A stretch of 5,389 nucleotides of DNA, from positions 1 through 5,389 of the forward strand of contig JAAYXX010000475.1 of NCBI GenBank assembly GCA_012515695.1, in the 5' to 3' direction. Numbering within the stretch: position 1 is the first letter of the stretch; every line of letters starts with the position of its first letter. Made by a program: the position numbers and the translations under genes. Below the pieces are notes generated by a model that was not told the origin of the DNA, did not search any database, and saw nothing but the letters and a program-made list of their open reading frames with translations. Shown in pieces: positions 1-5,336 of the stretch. The stretch is from Chloroflexota bacterium (GTDB lineage Bacteria > Chloroflexota > Anaerolineae > UBA1429).

Positions 1-1
1 C

Positions 2-82
2 GGCATGCATGCCGGGCGGCTGGGTACAGCCGGGGGTGAGTGTGGTGAGGCGGATCTGCTGGCCGTGACAATCAAATGTTAG
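2..82 (+). CDS. Possible C-terminal end of an upstream gene (partial)
   Basis: One + strand frame is open from the window edge to a TAG at 80-82. It encodes about 26 residues ending in a hydrophobic, acidic-to-basic tail (ADLLAVTIKC). Its codons favour G at the first position and G or C at the third, as in the confirmed genes here, which is why this frame was preferred. The other two + frames stop earlier, at 39 and 68. No domain can be recognised from so short a tail. If real, it lies 104 bases upstream of the first URO-D gene in the same direction. The reading is weak, because any GC-rich stretch of this length can be open by chance. Confidence 0.33.
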   Translation, partial: GMHAGRLGTAGGECGEADLLAVTIKC

Positions 83-95
83 CGCCATTGGCCAT

Positions 96-141
96 CCTTG
101 GCGGCTTGCAATTATGCCGGCTGGAAGCCGGCGGTCCAAGG
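96..141 (+). other. Nested inverted repeat in the spacer before the first URO-D gene
   Basis: An outer pair CCTTGG (96-101) and CCAAGG (136-141) encloses an inner GCCGGC (116-121) and GCCGGC (127-132) with a five-base TGGAA loop. It sits between the possible upstream stop at 82 and the start codon at 187. It could be a leader structure or an imperfect terminator for the upstream gene. No T-run follows, so a classical intrinsic terminator is not supported. Confidence 0.35.
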
Positions 142-174
142 CGCAGCTACCTGTCCGCCTCTGAACCCTGTATT

Positions 175-180
175 GGGAGG
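175..180 (+). promoter_or_regulatory. Ribosome binding site that sets the start at 187
   Basis: GGGAGG lies six bases before the ATG at 187. The frame is open further up to an ATG at 76, but no Shine-Dalgarno sequence precedes that ATG, and the extra 37 residues do not resemble the start of a URO-D-family protein. The residues from 187 (MNARERLRRAY) do. Confidence 0.8.
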
Positions 181-186
181 GACGAC

Positions 187-1269
187 ATGAACGCACGCGA
201 GCGATTACGACGAGCCTATATGCATGAGGAGATGGACCGGCCAGGGGTATACAGCCGCACGGGATTCCCTTCCAACGACCCCAGCTACGATCGACTGCGG
301 GCCTATCTAGAGGCGCACACTGAGCTAAAGTTGGGGTGGAATGCGCGGGCGCTGGAAAGCCCTTATCCGACGACGCGCACCGTCGAACCGTGGTCCGCCG
401 ATTTCGCGCAGCGCGTCACCACGCTGCACACGCCCGCCGGGGATTTGCAGGCCACCGAGTTGGTGGGGCTAAAGGGCCAGCCGGGGTTGAGCCAGACCTA
501 CTTGATCAAAAGCCGGGAGGATGCTCTGGCGTATCTGTCGCTGCCCATGCCAGAGATTGGCGGGGATGTCGAGCCTTGTTTTGCGCTGGACCGCAAGGTA
601 GGCGAGCGGGGGATTGTAGACGTGTCGCTGGGGTTCAACCCCGCCGGGTTTGTTGCCGAGTTGTGCGGCTCGGAGATGTTTGCTCTGCTGTCTGTCACCG
701 ACCGGGACGTGCTGCACGCCCTGTGTGAGCGCGAGATGCAGCGCACGCTGGCCTTGCTGCGGTTCTTGCTGGCGCGGGGCGTGGGGCCGTTTTTCTCCAT
801 GCTGGGGGAGGAGTATATTGTGCCGCCGCTGCACGGCCCCGCCGATTTCCATGATTTCAATGTGCGCTATGACAAGCCGCTGCTCGACCTGATTCACGAT
901 AGCGGCGGGCGGGTGCATATCCATTGCCACGGCAGCATCCGCCGGGTGATGGACGGCTTCCTGGAGATGGGCGTGGATGTGCTGCACCCGTTCGAGGCCC
1001 CGCCCCACGGCGATATCACCCCGCAGCAGGCCAAGGAGGCTGCGCGCGGGCGCATCTGCCTGGAGGGAAATATCCCCATCCAGCATTTGTATGAAGAGAC
1101 CCCCGAGTTTGTCCGGCAGGAGACAGAGGCGCTGATTGCCGCGGCCTTTGATGACGGGCGGGGGCTGATCGTCTCGCCCACGGCGTCGCCGTACATTTAC
1201 GGCGCGGGAGAACGCTGCTTCCCGCAGTACCGGGCGATGGTTGACGCCGTGCTCGGCTGGCAGCGGTGA
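187..1269 (+). CDS. Uroporphyrinogen decarboxylase-fold (URO-D family) protein, not HemE
   Basis: A 360-residue protein of the URO-D/MtaA superfamily, a cytoplasmic TIM-barrel fold that includes HemE and the cobalamin-dependent methyltransferases MtaA/MtbA. The N-terminus (NARERLRRAY, then DRPGVYSRTGF) has the family's usual opening. Later come GEEYIVPP (about 207-214), the core motif HIHCHG (244-249), GVDVLHPFEAPPHGD around 265-280 and LEGNIP (292-297), matching the family's C-terminal barrel strands in order. The HemE signature RQAGRY is absent. The MtaA/MtbA zinc site (H-x-C plus a distal Cys) is also not kept: the HxC position reads H-C-H, and the distal position falls in SPTASPY (330-336), without Cys. 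It is therefore probably neither a haem enzyme nor a classical CoM methyltransferase. The substrate is unknown; metal binding through the His cluster is an inference. The distinct promoter of the next gene suggests this gene ends its own transcript. Confidence 0.9.
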   Translation: MNARERLRRAYMHEEMDRPGVYSRTGFPSNDPSYDRLRAYLEAHTELKLGWNARALESPYPTTRTVEPWSADFAQRVTTLHTPAGDLQATELVGLKGQPGLSQTYLIKSREDALAYLSLPMPEIGGDVEPCFALDRKVGERGIVDVSLGFNPAGFVAELCGSEMFALLSVTDRDVLHALCEREMQRTLALLRFLLARGVGPFFSMLGEEYIVPPLHGPADFHDFNVRYDKPLLDLIHDSGGRVHIHCHGSIRRVMDGFLEMGVDVLHPFEAPPHGDITPQQAKEAARGRICLEGNIPIQHLYEETPEFVRQETEALIAAAFDDGRGLIVSPTASPYIYGAGERCFPQYRAMVDAVLGWQR

Positions 1270-1320
1270 GCGGCATATGCTGGGCACTCCAACTTGGGCC
1301 TGGATGGAGCCGGTTCTCGC

Positions 1321-1348
1321 TTGACACCGTTCTGCTGCGTTGCATAAT
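1321..1348 (+). promoter_or_regulatory. Sigma70-type promoter for the coiled-coil/zinc-ribbon gene
   Basis: A perfect -35 TTGACA (1321-1326) is separated by 16 bases from a -10 CATAAT (1343-1348), a five-of-six match. Transcription would start near 1355 and leave a leader of about 90 bases. An in-frame TTG at 1340 lies upstream of that start and so cannot be the initiation codon. This supports the ATG at 1445. Confidence 0.7.
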
Positions 1349-1432
1349 AGTCCCACGCTGCCGTTCGGCGCGTTTCACATCGTTGTCATATCGTCAAGCC
1401 GCTTCTGGCTATCATCATACCACCCGAAAAAT

Positions 1433-1436
1433 GGAG
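1433..1436 (+). promoter_or_regulatory. Ribosome binding site that sets the start at 1445
   Basis: GGAG lies eight bases before the ATG at 1445. The frame is open upstream to 1340, but those codons overlap the promoter and encode no conserved-looking sequence. Confidence 0.65.
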
Positions 1437-1444
1437 CGAATAGC

Positions 1445-2497
1445 ATGGAACAGGAAACCGCCGCATCGGCAATCAGTCGCATGGAATGGCGTCTCGGTGA
1501 ATTGCACAAGAACGCCTTGCTCAATAGCCAACGTGATCGGCTCGGTGAGATAGATGCTCTGCTCGCTCGGCTGCCGCAACAAGTGGCCCAACTACGCACA
1601 AGAGGCTATGTCTACAAGAGCCACCTGGAGGAACAACTAGGGCAGTTGGCGCAACACTGGCAACCCGTGCGCTCCCAGGCCATCAGGACGCTAGAGCATC
1701 AGGCGGTTCTCCTGCGCCCTGAAGTGAATCGCGCTGACGAGGCTGTTCGCCGCCTGCAACCGCTCAGGATGCGCCCTCTGACCACCGCGCAGCCCACGAT
1801 CAACCGGGTCGAAAGCCAGCTCTCGGCAGTCGAACGGCGCGTGCGCGCCGCTCAGGAGGCTGTAGAGAACGTTTATGACGAACTGGCCGATGAATTGGAG
1901 GCCGTGGGAAACGAGATCAAGGGGTGCGAGCGTATCCTGGAATGGCTGGCTGGCGCGACTTTTGCCCTTAACGCGGGCGAGGGGCTGGTGGCGGCTACCG
2001 AGGCGCGCACGGGGGATAAGGACGAGCGCACCGAGGGAATTCTCTTCCTGACCGATCAGCGCATGGTCTTTGAGCGGCGGGAAAAGGTAGCCCGCAAAAA
2101 GTTCCTGTTCATCACCACCGAATCCGAGCTGGTCAAAGAGGTCAGTTGGGAGGCGGCGCTGTCTGACCTGGAGCGGATTGACGCCAGCGAGGCGCGCAAG
2201 GCGTTGGTGTTCAAGCGCGAGATGCTGGCGGTGGTGCCGCGCCGTGGGTCGCGCATCGCCGAAGCCCAGTTTGAGCTAGATACCGACTCGGATACCTGGC
2301 GCGCCCTGCTTTTGCGCTGCCAGACCGGCGAGATAGCGAGCGACCGGGTCGGTGGCGCGCCACCCGTGCCAGAGTACACCGTCCCGGCCAAATGCCCGTT
2401 CTGTGGCGCTTCGATCAGCCAGGCCGGGCGCGTGCGCGGGATCGCTTCAGTCCAGTGCGACTATTGCGGCCAGGCCATAGAACTGCAAAAAGCGTAA
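1445..2497 (+). CDS. Coiled-coil protein with PH/GRAM-like domain and C-terminal zinc ribbon
   Basis: A 350-residue soluble protein that I cannot assign to a named family. Residues about 10-165 are rich in Glu, Gln, Arg and Leu with heptad-like spacing and almost no Gly or Pro, which indicates long helices or a coiled coil. Residues about 172-293 resemble a bacterial PH/GRAM-like domain: an entry strand (LNAGEGLVAATEA), a strand of the type GILFLTDQRMVFER (198-211), further strands, and a closing helix with a conserved-type Trp (DTWRALLLRC, 283-292). After a linker (SDRVGGAPPVPEYTVP), a zinc ribbon is formed by C317-x2-C320 and C338-x2-C341. There is no signal peptide or membrane segment, so it is probably cytoplasmic. 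The coiled coil suggests self-association or a partner scaffold, and the ribbon a metal-stabilised contact. It has its own promoter and converges with the sialidase-like gene. Function unknown. Confidence 0.88.
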   Translation: MEQETAASAISRMEWRLGELHKNALLNSQRDRLGEIDALLARLPQQVAQLRTRGYVYKSHLEEQLGQLAQHWQPVRSQAIRTLEHQAVLLRPEVNRADEAVRRLQPLRMRPLTTAQPTINRVESQLSAVERRVRAAQEAVENVYDELADELEAVGNEIKGCERILEWLAGATFALNAGEGLVAATEARTGDKDERTEGILFLTDQRMVFERREKVARKKFLFITTESELVKEVSWEAALSDLERIDASEARKALVFKREMLAVVPRRGSRIAEAQFELDTDSDTWRALLLRCQTGEIASDRVGGAPPVPEYTVPAKCPFCGASISQAGRVRGIASVQCDYCGQAIELQKA

Positions 2498-2512
2498 CCA
2501 GTAGCGTGCAAA

Positions 2513-2575
2513 ACCCGCGCACGCTCTCGGTGACGGCTCGTGCATTACGCGTCACCGTCGAGGGCGTGCGCGGGT
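2513..2575. terminator. Long GC-rich hairpin between convergent genes, likely terminator
   Basis: ACCCGCGCACGC (2513-2524) pairs perfectly with GCGTGCGCGGGT (2564-2575). The stem continues through a short T-C-T/A-G-G segment with a three-base bulge to CGGTGACG (2528-2535) against CGTCACCG (2550-2557), leaving a 14-base loop. It begins 16 bases after the + strand stop and ends 22 bases before the - strand stop. On the - strand it is followed directly by TTTT (AAAA at 2510-2513 on +), as in an intrinsic terminator for the sialidase gene. On the + strand there is no T-run, so termination there would be weaker. Confidence 0.7.
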
Positions 2576-2596
2576 GAGTGATTGATTGGGCTAGGG

Positions 2597-3604
2597 CTAG
2601 TTGCCGCTGTTCTCGGCGGCCAAAATCTCTTCTTCCGTGAACACGTTCAAGATGATCTCGCCGGGGCCATGCCGGTCACAGTCGTGGATAGCATAGATGG
2701 TGCCATCTGAAGCCTGGATGGCGTCGGGATACGAAACCTTGTCCCTGGGGTCGAGCAGTAGCCCGCGCCCGAACGCCGTGTCATCTTGCGGGTCGCTGAG
2801 ATAGGCGTACAGGGTGCACCGCTGGCGCGGGTCTGGCGTGTTGATGAGCAGCAGCCGCCCCGAGGCGAGCCGCCGGATGAAAAAGCGCACGCCCGGATTG
2901 ACGATATCGGTGGGCGACGCCTCGCTCCAGGTGCGGCCCCGGTCCTCAGAAAAGCTCTGCCACAGCACTCCGCTCCCCGTGCGAATCAGCATCCACAAGC
3001 GCCCGTCGCGCTGCTCGACGATCATGTTTTCCAGCGCCCAACTGGGCGCTTGCACGCCGCCGTACAGCGTCCAACTCGCTCCGGCATCTGTCGAGATGGC
3101 GACCCCTTGAATCTGTTGATCCCCGGCGAACCAGGCGGCGGGCGCCTGGCGTGCCCAGGTCACGGGCAGCAGCCATTCGCCGGTGGTCAGCACGGTGGGC
3201 TTGTTGAGGCGAAAAGCAAAGGGGGCGGCGATTTCGATGCGCCGGGGGGCGCTCCAGGTCGGGCTGGCGTCGCTCGAATTGTCGGTGGTCATGGCCCACA
3301 CAGCAAATTCGGACGTCTCCAGGTTGGCCTGGTTGTAGAACAGCCAGAGCCGCCCGGACGGGTCGTGCCAGAGCGCCGGATCATAGGCCCGCGTAGCGCC
3401 GGGAGGCGTAACGATAGCCGCCGGGTCGGACCAGGTGAGGCCATCGTCTGTGCTGGTGGTGAGCAGGACATAGTTTTCCGTATCAGGCTCCTGTGGCCCG
3501 CCGCTGAAAAAGGCGGCCCACAAGCGACCATTGGCCGCCCGTTCAATCGCGGGAATCCCCTGCCACTGGCGGGGGCCTTTCGTAGCGATGGTGACAGTTC
3601 GCAT
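2597..3604 (-). CDS. Sialidase-fold (BNR/Asp-box) protein, cytoplasmic
   Basis: A 335-residue six-bladed beta-propeller protein of the sialidase/neuraminidase superfamily. Asp-box repeats are clear at 51-58 (STDDGLTW), 171-178 (STDAGASW) and 219-226 (SEDRGRTW), with a degenerate one near 107-117. Likely active-site equivalents, assigned by order, are D41, E192 (in ALENMIVE), R208, R244 or R245 and the nucleophile Y292 in SYPDA. The N-terminal FRIP-type motif reads QGIPAI (15-20), with Gly where the first carboxylate-binding Arg normally stands. There is no signal peptide, so the protein should act in the cytoplasm on an imported or transferred glycan or glycoside. The start is set by AAGGAG (3611-3616 on the complement) six bases before ATG. 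I saw no convincing promoter directly upstream, so it may be read from the GlsB-like gene 163 bases ahead. Hydrolysis of sialic acid itself is uncertain. Confidence 0.88.
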   Translation of the reverse strand: MRTVTIATKGPRQWQGIPAIERAANGRLWAAFFSGGPQEPDTENYVLLTTSTDDGLTWSDPAAIVTPPGATRAYDPALWHDPSGRLWLFYNQANLETSEFAVWAMTTDNSSDASPTWSAPRRIEIAAPFAFRLNKPTVLTTGEWLLPVTWARQAPAAWFAGDQQIQGVAISTDAGASWTLYGGVQAPSWALENMIVEQRDGRLWMLIRTGSGVLWQSFSEDRGRTWSEASPTDIVNPGVRFFIRRLASGRLLLINTPDPRQRCTLYAYLSDPQDDTAFGRGLLLDPRDKVSYPDAIQASDGTIYAIHDCDRHGPGEIILNVFTEEEILAAENSGN

Positions 3605-3683
3605 GATATGCTCCTTTGGGTGGATGATAGTCAGGAGAGTGTTTATCTGGCTGTTGAGGGAGGGTAGTGTCGGTGATTGCCGC

Positions 3684-3737
3684 GTACCTGTGACTGGGAG
3701 AGTGATCTGGCCGCAAAACTGGGCCAGTCACAGGTAC
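3684..3737. repeat. Perfect 14-bp inverted repeat between the GlsB-like and sialidase-like genes
   Basis: GTACCTGTGACTGG (3684-3697) and CCAGTCACAGGTAC (3724-3737) are exact reverse complements separated by 26 bases. A second, shorter hairpin, CTGGCC (3707-3712) with GGCCAG (3722-3727), shares four bases with the right arm, so the two stems compete. It starts 31 bases after the GlsB-like stop and ends 80 bases before the sialidase-like start, in their direction of transcription. No T-run follows, so it is not a plain intrinsic terminator. It could be an RNA processing or stability structure, an attenuator, or a palindromic repeat element. Confidence 0.8.
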
Positions 3738-3767
3738 CCGAACGGCCCTGTTATCTGGTGCGATGCG

Positions 3768-4031
3768 CTATCTTTTGCCGCGAATGAGATTGACGATGAG
3801 CAGCAGGATAACAGCACCCAACACGGCGATCAAGAAACTGCCGATGTTGAAGCCAATGGCGACGGGTTCGCCGGTTAGGAGCTGCCAGATCAAGCCGCCG
3901 ATGAACGCCCCAACGACACCAACTACGATATCTAGCAGGCATCCTTGGCGATCATTTGTGCCGGTAATCAAGCTGGCTACCCAGCCCGCCAAGGCTCCAA
4001 TGACGAGCCATGACACGATACCCCACAGCAT
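3768..4031 (-). CDS. GlsB/YeaQ/YmgE family small membrane protein
   Basis: An 87-residue, very hydrophobic protein with three predicted transmembrane helices, at about residues 2-22, 32-54 and 62-84, and a basic C-terminus (LIRGKR). The Gly-rich first helix (IGALAGWVASLI) and the segment CLLDIVVGVVGAFIGGL after a short polar loop (TGTNDRQG) are typical of the GlsB/YeaQ/YmgE family, formerly called transglycosylase-associated proteins. The usual family length is about 80-90 residues, so it looks complete. These are inner-membrane proteins linked to stress responses in other bacteria; their biochemical role is not established. The frame is open further upstream, but AGGAGG five bases before the ATG at 4031 decides the start. 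A promoter lies just upstream. It diverges from the second URO-D gene. Confidence 0.92.
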   Translation of the reverse strand: MLWGIVSWLVIGALAGWVASLITGTNDRQGCLLDIVVGVVGAFIGGLIWQLLTGEPVAIGFNIGSFLIAVLGAVILLLIVNLIRGKR

Positions 4032-4036
4032 ATTAA

Positions 4037-4042
4037 CCTCCT
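4037..4042 (-). promoter_or_regulatory. Ribosome binding site for the GlsB-like gene
   Basis: A full consensus AGGAGG on the complement lies five bases before the ATG at 4031. It excludes a TTG start at 4118 that would add 29 polar residues and lies upstream of the likely transcription start. Confidence 0.85.
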
Positions 4043-4103
4043 GTCTCACTATCGGGGGATGCAGTTCGAGTTGCCCTGCATCCGTTCGGATAGATACGTT
4101 GAT

Positions 4104-4131
4104 ATTGTAATCAATCAATAACAGTTGTCAC
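4104..4131 (-). promoter_or_regulatory. Sigma70-type promoter for the GlsB-like gene
   Basis: On the complement, a -35 GTGACA (4131-4126) and a -10 TACAAT (4109-4104) each match consensus at five of six positions, with 16 bases between. Transcription would begin near 4098, giving a leader of about 65 bases. A dyad TTGAT (4099-4103) and ATCAA (4110-4114) brackets the -10 and could bind a regulator. Confidence 0.6.
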
Positions 4132-4161
4132 GCGCAAGCGCATTTCGAGACATTGACATGC

Positions 4162-4190
4162 TTGCAGTAGCTACGTAGGCGGGCTATAAT
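4162..4190 (+). promoter_or_regulatory. Sigma70-type promoter for the second URO-D gene
   Basis: A perfect -10 TATAAT (4185-4190) is preceded by TTGCAG (4162-4167) at the ideal 17-base spacing. The -35 match is weak (three of six). The -10 is flanked on both sides by GCGGGC, which makes the discriminator strongly GC-rich. The spacer holds two overlapping 8-bp palindromes, GTAGCTAC (4167-4174) and CTACGTAG (4171-4178), a possible operator. A consensus TTGACA at 4153-4158 is 26 bases from the -10, too far to pair with it. The leader would be about 75-80 bases. Confidence 0.6.
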
Positions 4191-4274
4191 GCGGGCATTC
4201 CAGTGAGCAATACGGGTCTGCGCCAATGGGCTGTCTATTCATCGTCAACTATCATTTCCTAGAGGAGATGAACA

Positions 4275-5315
4275 ATGACCTCGCGCGAAAGGATTCTCAC
4301 GGCGTTACGCAGAGAGCAGCCGGATCGCGTACCTTACCTGGAACTGGGGGTGGACCGGGCGTTGGCGAAAAAGCTGATGGGCTGGGGCACGCCCGCCAGC
4401 CAGGCGGCCAACCTGGAGGCAAACACCTACAGCATTGACGAGGCCAGGGCCATTGCGGACCGGCTCAAGCTGGATAACCTGTGCTATGTGCTGCGCGCTC
4501 CGGTCTATGCGGCCAAAGTGCCGGGGATGGATGGGCGGCTGTTCTACGGCGAGGGGATGATCCAATCTGAAGAGCAGTTGTCCATGCTGGAATTGCCCGA
4601 CCCGTATGACGATGCTCTGTACGCTGGGGCAGAAGAATTTCTCAAGCGCAAAGATGAGGCGGGCCACGATGGCCCATACGCCAACTGTTTCGTCACACGG
4701 GTGGGCATCTTTCCCGCCATGTTGAGCATGGGCCTGGAAGCGTTCAGCGTCGCGCTGAGCGAGAACCTGCCCTTTGTCGAGGCGGTGCTCGACCGCTATT
4801 TCGATTGGTCTGTCGTCGTGGCCGAACGGGTCTGCCAGATGGGGTTCGATGTCTATATCTCGACTGACGACATGGCCTTCAAAACGGCCCCGTTTTTCTC
4901 CCCCCGTGTATTCCGCGAATTGGTTATGCCTCGCTTTCGTCGCGTCGCAAACAAGATCACCCTGCCCTGGGTGATTCACAGCGATGGCAACATGCTGCCC
5001 TTGCTCGATGATCTGTTGAGCCTGGGGATCGCCGGGATACATCCCAATGAAAAAGGCGCAATGGACATTCGCGCCATGAAGCGCGACTATGGCAAGCGCG
5101 TGTGCCTGCTGGGTAATGTAGACCTGAACATCCTGGGGATGGGAACGCCCGCCGATGTCGAGCAAGAGGTGCGGGAATTGATTCGAGACGTGGGGCCGGG
5201 TGGCGGGTATATCGTTACCAGCGGCAACAGCCTGGCGGGTTATGTGCTACCGGAGAATGCTCTCGCCCTCTCGCGGGCGGTGCAGAAATATGGCAAGTAT
5301 CCATTGAACCCTTAA
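4275..5315 (+). CDS. Uroporphyrinogen decarboxylase-fold (URO-D family) protein, HSDGN type
   Basis: A 346-residue protein of the URO-D/MtaA superfamily. It opens with the family's usual SRERILTALRREQPDRVPYLEL. The C-terminal half shows the barrel motifs in order: WVIHSDGN (232-239), GIAGIHPNEKGAMD (251-264), LLGNVD (278-283), a VEQEVRELI helix and YIVTSGNSL (312-320). HemE's RQAGRY is missing. The MtaA/MtbA zinc ligands are also missing: H-x-C is H-S-D, and the distal Cys position is in SGNS. It shares the fold with the gene at 187-1269 but has different core motifs, so the two are distant paralogues, not a recent duplication. The start follows AGAGGAG (4261-4267) by seven bases. A Gfo/Idh/MocA-like gene starts 21 bases after its stop, suggesting an operon and a role in sugar, polyol or methylated-compound breakdown. 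That role is inferred from context only. Confidence 0.92.
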   Translation: MTSRERILTALRREQPDRVPYLELGVDRALAKKLMGWGTPASQAANLEANTYSIDEARAIADRLKLDNLCYVLRAPVYAAKVPGMDGRLFYGEGMIQSEEQLSMLELPDPYDDALYAGAEEFLKRKDEAGHDGPYANCFVTRVGIFPAMLSMGLEAFSVALSENLPFVEAVLDRYFDWSVVVAERVCQMGFDVYISTDDMAFKTAPFFSPRVFRELVMPRFRRVANKITLPWVIHSDGNMLPLLDDLLSLGIAGIHPNEKGAMDIRAMKRDYGKRVCLLGNVDLNILGMGTPADVEQEVRELIRDVGPGGGYIVTSGNSLAGYVLPENALALSRAVQKYGKYPLNP

Positions 5316-5336
5316 TCGCATTCTGTGGAGGCATCT

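Noticed and set aside
76..186. N-terminal extension of the first URO-D protein from an ATG at 76
   Set aside because: No Shine-Dalgarno sequence precedes it, it runs through the nested inverted repeat, and the family's typical N-terminus begins at 187.
187..1269. Assignment of either URO-D gene as hemE (haem synthesis)
   Set aside because: Both this gene and the one at 4275-5315 lack RQAGRY, and no other haem biosynthesis gene is nearby.
469..1356. Long open frame (295 codons) on the - strand opposite the first URO-D gene
   Set aside because: It is antisense to a gene with clear family motifs. It has no recognisable domain and runs through the promoter of the next gene. Such frames are common opposite GC-rich genes.
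2786..3667. Open frame of 293 codons on the + strand opposite the sialidase-like gene
   Set aside because: The - strand frame has Asp boxes and a good ribosome binding site. The + frame is low-complexity in Gly, Arg and Pro and has no domain.
3605..3683. Separate promoter for the sialidase-like gene
   Set aside because: No pair of -35 and -10 hexamers with acceptable spacing was found on the - strand; only isolated weak matches.
4153..4158. Consensus TTGACA as the -35 of the second URO-D gene promoter
   Set aside because: It is 26 bases from the TATAAT, and no -10-like hexamer stands at 16-18 bases from it. It may be chance or part of a regulator site.
4305..5165. Open frame of 286 codons on the - strand opposite the second URO-D gene
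   Set aside because: It is antisense to a confidently assigned gene, is rich in His and Gln as expected for a mirrored frame, and has no motif.
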